Shown here piece after piece: positions 1-7,241 of a DNA stretch of 38,749 nucleotides (positions are counted from its first letter, which is position 1; the number at the start of each line of letters is the position of its first letter). Where the stretch lies: positions 1 to 38,749 of the IMG/VR virus record IMGVR_UViG_3300046018_000035. One strand, 5' to 3'. A program made the position numbers and the translations under genes. The DNA is from a virus. The notes beneath the pieces were generated by a model. The model did not search any database, was not told the origin of the DNA, and worked only from the letters and a program-made list of their open reading frames with translations.

Positions 1-26
1 GCGTAGGCTAGATATGGAGAACAAAC

Positions 27-467
27 GTGCAAATTAGTTTTAATGGATTGGAATCCCTCAAAGAACATGAGGGCTTTAGGGACAAAGCCTATCTAGACAC
101 TGGTGGTGTCTGGACAATTGGCTATGGAACAACTATGTGTTCTGGAAAACCCGTTGAAGCAGGGCAAACTTGTACTAATAAAGAAGCATTAGAGTGGCTT
201 AAACAAGACACAGCTTGGGCTCAAACAGCAGTTAATCAACTTGTGTCTGTACCTCTAGCTCAGAATATGTATGACGCTCTGGTGTCTTTTGTTTACAATA
301 TTGGTGTAACAGCCTTTAGAAATAGCACCCTCCTGAAGTTGCTAAACGAAGGAAACTATCGTGGGGCCGCTAACCAATTTACTAGATGGGTATTTGATAA
401 TGGTAAGGAAGTTCCTGGGCTTGTCTCCAGGAGACTTGTAGAACAAAGCATGTTCACACAAAAGTAG
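27..467 (+). CDS. Endolysin, T4-type lysozyme (GH24)
   Basis: Peptidoglycan hydrolase (N-acetylmuramidase) that degrades the host wall at lysis. The family's catalytic triad is visible: Glu15 in HEGF, Asp24 in YLD and Thr30 in the WTIGYGTT segment, with the same spacing as E11-D20-T26 of T4 lysozyme. At 146 aa it has the length of a single-domain GH24 lysozyme. There is no signal peptide or N-terminal membrane segment, so it should stay in the cytoplasm until a holin opens the membrane. The start is GTG, chosen because a GGAG site lies 8 nt upstream. The holin candidate lies far away at 24.3 kb, which suggests both ends of the window belong to one late region. Confidence 0.95.
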   Translation: MQISFNGLESLKEHEGFRDKAYLDTGGVWTIGYGTTMCSGKPVEAGQTCTNKEALEWLKQDTAWAQTAVNQLVSVPLAQNMYDALVSFVYNIGVTAFRNSTLLKLLNEGNYRGAANQFTRWVFDNGKEVPGLVSRRLVEQSMFTQK

Positions 468-468
468 T

Positions 469-512
469 AGAGATTTATCTCTATAAAGCCAGTATCTGGG
501 ATATCGCTTTAT
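469..512 (+). other. Two short stem-loops after the endolysin
   Basis: Directly after the endolysin stop, AGAGA (469-473) pairs with TCTCT (478-482), and ATAAAGC (483-489) pairs with GCTTTAT (506-512). Neither is followed by a T-run, so they are more likely mRNA structures or processing sites than terminators. The rest of the gap up to 580 holds only the hairpin before the next gene. Confidence 0.4.
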
Positions 513-550
513 GGCTTATGAGCACTTCCATATTATAGGAGTGCACTCTT

Positions 551-567
551 GTTGAGAGTTTCTCAAC
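551..567 (+). promoter_or_regulatory. Stem-loop next to a ribosome-binding site
   Basis: GTTGAGA (551-557) and TCTCAAC (561-567) form a perfect 7-bp stem with a 3-nt loop, ending 2-3 nt before the AGGAGA site of the gene at 581. It could stabilise the message or limit ribosome access. The role is inferred. Confidence 0.4.
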
Positions 568-580
568 TTAGGAGAATGTA

Positions 581-985
581 ATGAGCGATATTGTAACTGA
601 TCCCACAGGTAAAACTGTAATTTCTGATAATGGTACTAATAACAACGGATATGGTTTTGGACTAGAAGCTAAAGATGTTTCTTATTTGAATGCTAATTTT
701 AGTGCTCAAACAGACCGTCATGTTCTAGATGCAATCTGGAGCACTGCAAAGAGTTCTGAGCTTGCTGTAGAGAAAACAGCAGCCGCAACAGCCGTAGCAA
801 TTGAAAAGATTGGTGCAGCTTCTGCACTACAAGCTGCTATTAACACTGCTGCTGTCCAGGCTGCTATTGCAACAAATAATGCAGAACTAAAAGCTACTAT
901 GTTGGAAGTTGAAGCACGAGCAGTTCGTGATGATCTTGCCCAAGTTAGAGCAGCATTTACTGCCTATAAAGCTGCAAAACCATAA
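581..985 (+). CDS. Alanine-rich helical protein, unknown function
   Basis: I do not recognise this 134-aa protein. It has a Gly/Asn-rich N-terminal part (residues 1-35) followed by a long Ala-rich, charged helical region (about 55-130) that looks like a coiled coil. No signal peptide or membrane segment is seen. The start is fixed by AGGAGA with good spacing. It is the last gene before a strong rightward terminator and follows the endolysin, so it is probably a late product, either a small virion protein or a lysis accessory. Confidence 0.75.
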   Translation: MSDIVTDPTGKTVISDNGTNNNGYGFGLEAKDVSYLNANFSAQTDRHVLDAIWSTAKSSELAVEKTAAATAVAIEKIGAASALQAAINTAAVQAAIATNNAELKATMLEVEARAVRDDLAQVRAAFTAYKAAKP

Positions 986-1001
986 AGTAATTAGATAGTT
1001 G

Positions 1002-1025
1002 AAAGGCCCCTTTCGGGGCCTTTTT
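1002..1025 (+). terminator. Rho-independent terminator between converging operons
   Basis: AAAGGCCCC (1002-1010) and GGGGCCTTT (1015-1023) form a 9-bp GC-rich stem with a TTTC loop. Five Ts (1021-1025) follow the GGGGCC half in the rightward direction. It sits between the last rightward gene and the end of the leftward operon. Read leftward it has only a short T-run, so it is strongest for rightward transcripts. Confidence 0.9.
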
Positions 1026-1117
1026 CATTTACGGGCTTTTATACCATACTCATGCAACAACCTTAAATCGTATGAATCATAATCCTTAGCATCTTTATAC
1101 TCCACACGAACCACCAT
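1025..1117 (-). CDS. Possible 30-aa protein at the end of the leftward operon
   Basis: A short frame starts with ATG inside the end of the reductase gene, overlapping it by 23 nt, and stops at the terminator. The product, MVVRVEYKDAKDYDSYDLRL and ten more residues, is charged and protein-like, and it fills the space between reductase and terminator. The same frame is open further upstream, but that part is a shadow of the reductase. Only a weak AGGA lies near the ATG. Confidence 0.35.
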   Translation of the reverse strand: MVVRVEYKDAKDYDSYDLRLLHEYGIKARK

Positions 1118-2768
1118 GTCCTGAGATGTCACAGATGTCGTGTTCTTCAAACACTGTTCCTTGGTGCTTGATGGCATTTTCATAGGAGCACTCTGTAATG
1201 GGTTGACCTCCTCGACTTCCGTCTGGATAACACGTAAATCCACGTAGTCGTGGTGCATACTCGCTAAGGACTTGAGCAAACTTCCCAACGTCTTGCTCTG
1301 AATTACCTTTTGAACCCCAGGAAGGGAGGTTAATGGTAGAGCTGATTGACATATCAACGTAATCTTGAATGTCTGCTTGGAACTTAATTCGTTGTTCATA
1401 GTTGTGACTTAGTTTATATGCTGTATCTACTGATTCTGGTGCAACTCCGGTGTCCTTGATGATTCGGTCGGCTGTTGCATCGACGACATACATATACTTC
1501 CATTTAGTGCCTTCTGTGAGGAAACGCCTTTTGTATGCCACTGCAAATAGAGGCTCAATTCCCGTTGTAGTTGACGCAAGGATACCAATTGTACCTGTCG
1601 GGGCAATTGCTCGGTAAGCAACCGGACGTGAGATATAAAATCGGTCACAATGGTCGTTAGCACTTCGTTCGGATTCGTCCCTGTAAACTTTGAGCCATTT
1701 ATGTAGTTCATCTGTTACCTCGTATTTTTGTCCTCGTTGAAGGAGCCATTCGTGAATACCCATAAGGCCGAGCCCGAGCCGTCGATTTTTCTCGCGAACC
1801 TTATATACTTTTTCGTATGGTAAGTCAGCTCGCAAAGTTCCGCAGACGAGGAACTTGGACGCCAAACACACGATACTCTTGAACTCCTCCAAATTAGAAA
1901 TATTACCGAGATTAATACTCCCAAGATTGCATACGTCGCTGTCATCCTCGGAAGTAACTTCCGTGCAAGCATTCCGTAGGGTTTCATTTTGTTTAAGTCC
2001 AAAGTTAAAGGAAAATCCGGGCTCCCCTGTCTCCATTGCTTGGCGAACATTCTTTAGAAAGATAGGATTGTTTTCTAGATGATTAGTAAATCCAGTATGT
2101 TTATCCCATGTTTTTCCCAAAGCAGCATCATCATAGTTGACACTAATATTAGTCATATCTAATGGACCAGGAAAATTAAAGTCTTTAGTTTTATTTTCTT
2201 TAATTACATCCGACCAATTTTTTGCTCTAAGGAACAGAGGAATGTCTTCATGTTGCCAATTGAGACTAGCGTAGATTGCACTACGTCGGCTTCCGCCCTG
2301 CATAACATTCCGTCCGATTTCATTGATAGCCGACATAAGGGGGATAGGCCCACTAGCGATGCCACCAGTCCTTGATAGAGGCTTTCCAGATGCGCGTAGT
2401 CGTGAATAGTCAATTCCAATTCCACCCCCAGTCATTAAACAAGACATAGCCCGCCATGTTACGTTGCTCCACTCTTCTCTGGTATCTTCTTCAGCTCGAA
2501 GTAAGTAGCAATTGTTGTAAGCTTTATAGGGCCTTCCTGCGTAATACAGGTATCGTCCGCCCGGGATGAAACGCATTTCTTTAATGTGTTGAGCAAGTTC
2601 TTTTCTATCTGAGTCAGACATAAGAACTGGGAGAGTTCCCCCTCTACTTCCACATACATCTTCAACAAGGCGTTCGGAGAGGGCATCCCAAGTGTCGTTA
2701 GGTCCTTGGGCGTATTTGTTTCGGAAAATTTGTCGGGCGAATTCTGTCTTAAATCGGTCAATTTGCAT
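1095..2768 (-). CDS. nrdJ: Class II (B12-dependent) ribonucleotide reductase
   Basis: Reduces ribonucleotides to deoxyribonucleotides for phage DNA synthesis. The family signatures are present: Cys87 in NNCYLL and Cys280 in VCNLGSINL (the redox pair of the fold), Cys268/Glu270 in NACTEV (thiyl radical site) and the APTGTIGI...TTTGIEP loop. No small radical subunit or activase gene is near, and the sequence resembles adenosylcobalamin-dependent NrdJ. At 557 aa it is compact, as in phage NrdJ. The C-terminus ends HGGSCGV with a single Cys rather than a clear Cys pair, so the re-reduction route is unclear. It overlaps the upstream methyltransferase-like gene by 11 nt. Confidence 0.88.
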   Translation of the reverse strand: MQIDRFKTEFARQIFRNKYAQGPNDTWDALSERLVEDVCGSRGGTLPVLMSDSDRKELAQHIKEMRFIPGGRYLYYAGRPYKAYNNCYLLRAEEDTREEWSNVTWRAMSCLMTGGGIGIDYSRLRASGKPLSRTGGIASGPIPLMSAINEIGRNVMQGGSRRSAIYASLNWQHEDIPLFLRAKNWSDVIKENKTKDFNFPGPLDMTNISVNYDDAALGKTWDKHTGFTNHLENNPIFLKNVRQAMETGEPGFSFNFGLKQNETLRNACTEVTSEDDSDVCNLGSINLGNISNLEEFKSIVCLASKFLVCGTLRADLPYEKVYKVREKNRRLGLGLMGIHEWLLQRGQKYEVTDELHKWLKVYRDESERSANDHCDRFYISRPVAYRAIAPTGTIGILASTTTGIEPLFAVAYKRRFLTEGTKWKYMYVVDATADRIIKDTGVAPESVDTAYKLSHNYEQRIKFQADIQDYVDMSISSTINLPSWGSKGNSEQDVGKFAQVLSEYAPRLRGFTCYPDGSRGGQPITECSYENAIKHQGTVFEEHDICDISGHGGSCGV

Positions 2769-3273
2769 CTTCTTTAATTGCTTTCAAAATAACTTGTAAT
2801 GAACCTTCGTTTTCTTGTAGATGAACAGTTTTGAAATTCCCAGGCCAAACAAAACGATAGTCTGTTCTGGCACTTTCTCCGACTTCTTTATACACATCCT
2901 GGTCTAGAAAAGTAAAGGTTTCTCCTGTTAGTATTCGTGTATGTCCTGGATCACCCCATGCCCAAATACTTTTAGCATCTGGTACAAGGATAAACATATG
3001 TCCATTATTCTTTAGAACACGCCAATATTCAGTGAATTCCTCAAAGAATGTTTTCCAATCTCCTTGCTTACCTAGATGTTCAAGAACATCGTAGGCATGT
3101 ACTTCATCAAAGAAATCGTCTTGGAAGGGTAATGGACGTTGGTTTAAATCATAAAGAATATCTGGACTACTATTGGGGTCTATGTCTACCCTGATTACAT
3201 TATTCCAGAATGGTTTTTCTTTAAACCAAAGTCTCTTCTTTAAAAAACTACCACACCCTAGGAGTAGTTCCAT
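2758..3273 (-). CDS. Class I SAM methyltransferase-like protein
   Basis: A 171-aa protein with a Rossmann-type methyltransferase pattern: an N-terminal LLLGCGSF segment (motif I, SAM-binding loop), an acidic VDIDPN strand end (motif II) and the DEVHAYDVLEHL segment typical of methyltransferase type 11 proteins. The target is unknown. A second, distinct methyltransferase of the same broad class lies in the tail module at 37.6 kb. There are two adjacent ATG codons. The second is preferred because AAGGA then has usable spacing. It lies between a small basic protein and the reductase, so it is expressed with the nucleotide-metabolism genes. Confidence 0.7.
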   Translation of the reverse strand: MELLLGCGSFLKKRLWFKEKPFWNNVIRVDIDPNSSPDILYDLNQRPLPFQDDFFDEVHAYDVLEHLGKQGDWKTFFEEFTEYWRVLKNNGHMFILVPDAKSIWAWGDPGHTRILTGETFTFLDQDVYKEVGESARTDYRFVWPGNFKTVHLQENEGSLQVILKAIKEDAN

Positions 3274-3424
3274 CATCTTCCTTTAGAAATTCTTTAAGTT
3301 CTTCCTGACGTTCTTTATCACTTTGAATACGTAAGCGAAATTTAATACTCTTACTATGGTTAAGACTAAGAGCTTCCTTTTCTTTCTTCTTAGAAAGCTT
3401 AGTCTTCTTCTCGGATGAGTGCAT
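3248..3424 (-). CDS. Small Lys/Glu-rich protein, unknown
   Basis: A 58-aa, strongly charged protein with a Lys-rich first half (KKTKLSKKKEKEA) and an amphipathic, Glu-rich second half. It overlaps the 52-aa protein upstream by 26 nt and the methyltransferase-like gene downstream by 26 nt, typical of this packed operon. The ATG at 3,424 was chosen; an in-frame TTG 24 nt upstream is an alternative. The ribosome site is weak, so translation may be coupled. Confidence 0.5.
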   Translation of the reverse strand: MHSSEKKTKLSKKKEKEALSLNHSKSIKFRLRIQSDKERQEELKEFLKEDDGTTPRVW

Positions 3425-3557
3425 ACAATTTTTCTTGGTTATCTTCAATCTTATCTAGGAAGCTGTCTACTAAGTCTTTACTACTAATCTCTAGGATTTC
3501 TACAAGAGTAACCTCATCAAGTGTTCGTAGGTATTCTAATAATTCGTATTTGTTCAC
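3399..3557 (-). CDS. Small acidic protein, unknown
   Basis: A 52-aa protein (MNKYELLEYLRTLDEVTLVE and onward) with an acidic, leucine-rich, helical character. I believe similar small proteins occur in other phages, but I cannot name the family. The GTG start overlaps the stop of the MazG-like gene as GTGA, which is strong evidence for translational coupling. Confidence 0.7.
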   Translation of the reverse strand: MNKYELLEYLRTLDEVTLVEILEISSKDLVDSFLDKIEDNQEKLYALIREED

Positions 3558-3868
3558 CTATCACTACCCGTTCCAATAATTAGCCCACGAGTATGACGAC
3601 TTTCCAGCTTATCTAAATTACCTTGAGCAACCTCTTCCAAAGTCCACCCGTTATCCAGAGCAATGGCAGATAGATACCAAAGAACGTCTCCCAGTTCTTT
3701 ATGTAGCTTAGTTACGGCTACATCCGGTGTGTAGTCACCTCGTAGAAGGCGTTTAAACACCCCTGCAACCTCACCAGCCTCTTCTAGAATACCCATGATA
3801 CGTTCCTCAGGTGGAGAGGCTGTAATTCGGTATTTAGAGGACTGTGTTTGATAGTCGTTAAGTAGCAT
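3554..3868 (-). CDS. MazG-like nucleotide pyrophosphohydrolase
   Basis: A 104-aa all-alpha protein with the MazG fold signature EEAGEVAGVFKR (Mg-binding EExxE-like) and, one helix later, ELGDVLWYLSAIA (E..D). The family hydrolyses nucleoside triphosphates to monophosphates. In phages it may adjust nucleotide pools or (p)ppGpp. The start ATG follows GAGG at good spacing and overlaps the DUF3310 gene by 11 nt. The neighbours fit a role in dNTP control. Confidence 0.85.
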   Translation of the reverse strand: MLLNDYQTQSSKYRITASPPEERIMGILEEAGEVAGVFKRLLRGDYTPDVAVTKLHKELGDVLWYLSAIALDNGWTLEEVAQGNLDKLESRHTRGLIIGTGSDR

Positions 3869-4082
3869 TTAATACCTCAATAAGTTTTTCAATATAATGG
3901 ATAGACTTCTTTAGTTCTTGTACTTGTTCATCTTTCTTCCCCATACGCATTAAATACTTTAATGCCCCATGGCGATAGACACCAATCTGCTGCTCAACAG
4001 GCCAAGTATCTGCCACGTCCCACGGCTCAATTTTCAATTCTTTGTAGTGAGAACCTCCCACCATATAATCTTTAGCACTCAC
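3858..4082 (-). CDS. DUF3310 family protein
   Basis: A 74-aa protein with the DUF3310 pattern: GGSHYKELKIEPWDV, then a helical part with GALKYLMRMGKKD and KSIHYIEKLIE. The family is common in phages, sometimes annotated as nucleotide-kinase-like, and its activity is not settled. The GTG start overlaps the stop of the metallophosphoesterase gene (GTGA), with AAAGGA upstream. Confidence 0.85.
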   Translation of the reverse strand: MSAKDYMVGGSHYKELKIEPWDVADTWPVEQQIGVYRHGALKYLMRMGKKDEQVQELKKSIHYIEKLIEVLNAT

Positions 4083-4840
4083 AGATACTTTCCTTTTAAA
4101 TATTTTAATGAAACGGGCATAAGATCGAATTCACCATCTTGAACATCATGAAGCATGAGTATACCATGCCAGTGTTTATTACCTTGTGGACCTAAATACT
4201 CTTCTTCATGCTCATAGCAAGACCCAGCAATAACACTTGTAAGGCGCTTTCCATCAGCACGATGACCAGTTGCTATTTGGAGTCCTTGTTGGTGTCCAGC
4301 GATACAGGACATATGCTTTTTGCTGAGTTGCAATGAAGCACTTGGTGCAGGACGCCCGGCAATGCCAGTGGTAAAATAATGAGCATAGGCAACACCATTA
4401 ACCACAACTGGAACCAAGAATGGATAGACTTCCCAACCCTTTTCAGCATATTTTAAATCTTCAAGCCCAATTGTTCCATCAAGTTTCGCATCGTTATTAA
4501 CTGCTCGGGAGATTCTGTCTTCATGATTGCCAAGTGTAATGATGTAGCGGGGTACATATGGAGAATGCTTCGCTTTACGGCGAGTTCTGTTGTAACTTTT
4601 GATCGGTTCCAACAACACATCCATGCCTTCTTGTGTTGCTTGAATGTCAGCTTTATATCGTCGTCCCTCAAACGATTTCTTACCCATGTCATAACTAGAT
4701 AAACTAGGCATATCCGAAAAATCACCAATACAAATAATGACATCTGGTTTCTTAGCCACGATGTAATTCCCGATAGCTTTAAGAAAGTCAAGATTGTCTC
4801 CTGGTCGTATTTGTACGTCTGGTAGTATAAGGTGTTTAAT
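4079..4840 (-). CDS. Calcineurin-like metallophosphoesterase
   Basis: A two-metal phosphoesterase, possibly acting on nucleotides or nucleic-acid ends. The family motifs are clear: an N-terminal LPDVQ (DxH-like, with Gln), GDFSD, GNHEDR and GHQQG. There are two possible starts. An ATG at 4,873 has GAGG six bases upstream and adds 11 residues that look like a read-through of the neighbour's end. An ATT at 4,838-4,840 has GGGGAG seven bases upstream, overlaps the stop of the preceding gene, and gives the usual N-terminus MKHLILPDVQ. I give the ATT version as more natural but cannot exclude the ATG. Confidence 0.8.
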   Translation of the reverse strand: MKHLILPDVQIRPGDNLDFLKAIGNYIVAKKPDVIICIGDFSDMPSLSSYDMGKKSFEGRRYKADIQATQEGMDVLLEPIKSYNRTRRKAKHSPYVPRYIITLGNHEDRISRAVNNDAKLDGTIGLEDLKYAEKGWEVYPFLVPVVVNGVAYAHYFTTGIAGRPAPSASLQLSKKHMSCIAGHQQGLQIATGHRADGKRLTSVIAGSCYEHEEEYLGPQGNKHWHGILMLHDVQDGEFDLMPVSLKYLKGKYL

Positions 4841-5030
4841 TGAAAAGCTCCCCTTGCTCAGGACCAGAATCATCTAATTCCTCATCATCTAGACCATAGG
4901 CTGCTGCCATTCCTGTAGCAATAAGAAAATTAACTCCAAATTGTAGAATGGCTTGTGTTTGTTCTGCATTCAATGTTGTGGTATATGTAACACCACCGTC
5001 TTCATTTAATACTGGTACGTCTATTTTCAA
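4836..5030 (-). CDS. Small protein with acidic C-terminus, unknown
   Basis: A 64-aa protein with a polar N-terminus, a hydrophobic central helix (ILQFGVNFLIATGMAAAYGL, residues 29-48) that could touch a membrane or another protein, and an acidic tail (DDEELDDSGPEQGE). The start is TTG within the end of the HNH gene (29-nt overlap). It sits between the HNH nuclease and the phosphoesterase. I do not recognise the family. Confidence 0.6.
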   Translation of the reverse strand: MKIDVPVLNEDGGVTYTTTLNAEQTQAILQFGVNFLIATGMAAAYGLDDEELDDSGPEQGELFN

Positions 5031-5406
5031 GTAGTTGTTCTTTCTCTATTTTAGATTTTTTAGAATGACAGGATTTGCAAAGCACTTGGAGATTGTATTT
5101 TTCACAGAACAAACCAGCAATGAATTCGTCCCAGGTACTGAAACCATGTACACCGGCAACGGGTTGGATGTGATCGACCTCAACCATTTTCTGAGGGTAG
5201 TCCGTCTGGCATCCCGCACATCTAAAGTGCTGCGCAATACGGCCTGTTGCTGTATTAACCTTCTTCTCTGTCTTTGCTTCATTTAGTGTTTCATATTTTG
5301 GGGGCCATCTTCGTGAGCCTGAACGTAGTACAGATACAATAAATGCTTTCCTACGCCCCTCAGTCCATCGTATTGGTTTCTTTGAACGGGTCTTTCCAGA
5401 TGCCAT
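5002..5406 (-). CDS. HNH endonuclease
   Basis: A 134-aa protein with a zinc-stabilised HNH domain: Cys63-x2-Cys66, VEVDHI with His79, Asn105 in EKYNLQVLC, and Cys110-x2-Cys113-His114. Its N-terminal 55 residues are basic (DNA binding). It could be a free-standing homing nuclease or a recombination or repair nuclease. It sits directly next to the 5'-3' exonuclease. The start has a perfect AGGGAGG site. The C-terminus overlaps the next small gene. Confidence 0.88.
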   Translation of the reverse strand: MASGKTRSKKPIRWTEGRRKAFIVSVLRSGSRRWPPKYETLNEAKTEKKVNTATGRIAQHFRCAGCQTDYPQKMVEVDHIQPVAGVHGFSTWDEFIAGLFCEKYNLQVLCKSCHSKKSKIEKEQLLENRRTSIK

Positions 5407-6073
5407 TAACCTCCCTATGAATCCATAAACATTTAGCTGTCATTTCAAATTCTTCATAACATCCGAAGCAAGAAGACACTGCTGTGTAATATTCCGCCTC
5501 CGTAGAACATTGTGCCAGAATGTTGGCTGCCTTTTTAGGTCCGATTCCAGGCACCCCTTTGATACCATCAGCGGTGTCACCAACAAGACACTGATAATAA
5601 AAGAACTTAATAGCTTCTTCATTTGTAATGTGGTAACGTTCCTTTTTTACAAAGTTGTAATGCCATCCAGGGATCATGTCCAAGTCTTTATCTATGGTAC
5701 AAATAATGCTAGGGATAAGAGGCATTCCTTGTTGAGGAGTTTTGCTTAGTTCTACTTGTCTAACCCCCAGCATATCATCTGCTTCACACCCCTGTGACCA
5801 CTTAGCACCCCATTGGTCTGTTAGATGCTGCTTAATCTCATGTTCCCATCGTGGGCGTTTAGCAGTGATTCGATTGGCTTTATATTCAGGATAGACAGAA
5901 TAGCGAAAATTATCAGGGCCACTAAGCCAGAGTTCTACATCGTTGACACCGAGGAGTGCTTGCATCTCTGAGATCATGCCATCGGCACGAGAACATGCTA
6001 CCCAACATTCTTCTTCTTCAGCAGAGAAACCCGATCTAAATGCTACAATATCTGCATCAATTAAAAGTTTCAT
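5360..6073 (-). CDS. 5'-3' exonuclease (FEN/PIN family)
   Basis: A flap/5'-nuclease domain protein of 237 aa, the counterpart of T7 gp6. It removes RNA primers or host DNA and takes part in recombination. Metal ligands of the family are visible: Asp6 and Asp8 (LIDADI), Glu97-Asp99-Asp100 (CEADDM), Asp128/130/132 (IDKDLDM) and Asp166 followed by the helix-3-turn-helix DNA-binding loop GDTADGIKGVPGIGPKKA. Start ATG with GGA upstream; 4-nt overlap with the deaminase gene. Confidence 0.93.
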   Translation of the reverse strand: MKLLIDADIVAFRSGFSAEEEECWVACSRADGMISEMQALLGVNDVELWLSGPDNFRYSVYPEYKANRITAKRPRWEHEIKQHLTDQWGAKWSQGCEADDMLGVRQVELSKTPQQGMPLIPSIICTIDKDLDMIPGWHYNFVKKERYHITNEEAIKFFYYQCLVGDTADGIKGVPGIGPKKAANILAQCSTEAEYYTAVSSCFGCYEEFEMTAKCLWIHREVNGIWKDPFKETNTMD

Positions 6074-6426
6074 AGTTCCATCACTTCTGTAGAAAAACTA
6101 GTACTGTAAAACACCCGACTAATACCGACAGATCTCGCAAGATTCTCGCAGGCGAAGCAAGGTCTGCTGAGACCAGTGGCACCACCACGAGTGAACCGAG
6201 TAACATACAAATCACTACCAGCCAAAGAATGTAGCCGTCCTTCTTTAAGAAGTTTAAGAATTGCATGAGCTTCTGCATGTCGTGTGTTTGTTCCTAGTCT
6301 AGCAGACGGTTGTAAAGTATTATAGCCTGTGGAAAGTACTCTACCTCCTTTCACTATTACTGCCCCCATCCTATGCTGCTTATGAGTGCTTTTAAGAGCT
6401 TCTATAGCTGCCCTTCTAATTGTCAT
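6070..6426 (-). CDS. Cytidine/deoxycytidylate deaminase-like protein
   Basis: A 118-aa zinc deaminase. The His50-Ala-Glu52 motif (HAEAHAI) and Cys90-x2-Cys93 (PCFAC) bind zinc and activate water. In a phage with ThyX and a reductase the likely substrate is dCMP, making dUMP for thymidylate synthesis. The family also includes tRNA and free cytidine deaminases, so the exact substrate is inferred. It overlaps the exonuclease gene by 4 nt (ATGA). Confidence 0.85.
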   Translation of the reverse strand: MTIRRAAIEALKSTHKQHRMGAVIVKGGRVLSTGYNTLQPSARLGTNTRHAEAHAILKLLKEGRLHSLAGSDLYVTRFTRGGATGLSRPCFACENLARSVGISRVFYSTSFSTEVMEL

Positions 6427-6431
6427 TGCCT

Positions 6432-6698
6432 TCAGTTGTCATAAAGCCTTGTATGTTTAAAAGCAATTAATGTACATTCTACTTCCCACATAGCCTCTGC
6501 TACACGAAAAGATTCACAAGAAACTTTCCATTTTTTACGCCATGCCCATGCATAGGCTGCGTCTAGAAATTTCTTTCGGTCTTTCTTATTTAGAGGAGGG
6601 GTTCTAACAAAATCCCCGAGTCTTATAAGGACTCGGGAAAATTGATAGTAGTCAGATGGGAAAGTGTTAAGCGTTGCTGCCCATCTAACGTGTGTCAT
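6432..6698 (-). CDS. Unknown 88-aa protein
   Basis: A soluble, tryptophan-rich (AYAWAWRKKWK) protein without a motif I recognise. It fills the gap between the SSB and deaminase genes with only a few bases on each side. No good ribosome site precedes the ATG. Confidence 0.6.
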   Translation of the reverse strand: MTHVRWAATLNTFPSDYYQFSRVLIRLGDFVRTPPLNKKDRKKFLDAAYAWAWRKKWKVSCESFRVAEAMWEVECTLIAFKHTRLYDN

Positions 6699-6701
6699 TG
6701 A

Positions 6702-7241
6702 TTAGTAAGGAACGTCATCCGTTTCTAAATCATTAGGTTGCTTAAACAAATCTTCTGTTTGATACACGAAATCAACAAATTGTTGTGCAACATCTAGGAT
6801 TTCATTTACTTTAAATCCCTGACCAGCACCATCTTGCTGCTTACAATACTCAATTGCATTACTAATAGAACTTTGTCGAATAATGTAAAGCTGCTTAACC
6901 TTGCGTTCTTCAGGAGTTTCGTATGTACTCACGTTCGTTCGCGCAGAGCCTACGGCACCCGCCTTCACAGATACCCCTGCGTCAGCAGCGGCCGACGTGG
7001 TACTCTCCACGGAGGCCCATTGATTGAAGCCCTTATCATTCTTAGTAACTTCTACATTATACTCTTCACCAGGCTTCATGGTGCGAACCTTGGCAAAAAT
7101 ACCAGGGTTGCTAAACGACATAATGTTCTGTGTGCGGTTTTGTCCATTAAAGGAATAAACTACAGCAGCCTTGTCATACTTGTTCTTACCATTACGAACT
7201 TCTTCAATGTTGACTTCAACAACCTTAATCTTGAACGGCAT
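6702..7241 (-). CDS. Single-stranded DNA-binding protein-like
   Basis: A 179-aa protein next to the polymerase. The first 80 residues look like an OB-type beta domain (VVEVNIEEV, AAVVYSFNGQ, YNVEVTKND). The middle is Ala/Ser-rich and flexible. The C-terminus ends LETDDVPY, matching the acidic aromatic tip (DDIPF type) with which SSB proteins recruit partners. It is therefore a replicative SSB by position and tail, though the core is divergent. It overlaps the polymerase C-terminal gene by 17 nt. Confidence 0.75.
   Translation of the reverse strand: MPFKIKVVEVNIEEVRNGKNKYDKAAVVYSFNGQNRTQNIMSFSNPGIFAKVRTMKPGEEYNVEVTKNDKGFNQWASVESTTSAAADAGVSVKAGAVGSARTNVSTYETPEERKVKQLYIIRQSSISNAIEYCKQQDGAGQGFKVNEILDVAQQFVDFVYQTEDLFKQPNDLETDDVPY

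Noticed and set aside
1118-1399. Upstream part of the frame ending at 1,025
   Set aside because: It lies fully inside the reductase gene in another frame and is not protein-like. Only the last 30 codons are kept as a possible gene.
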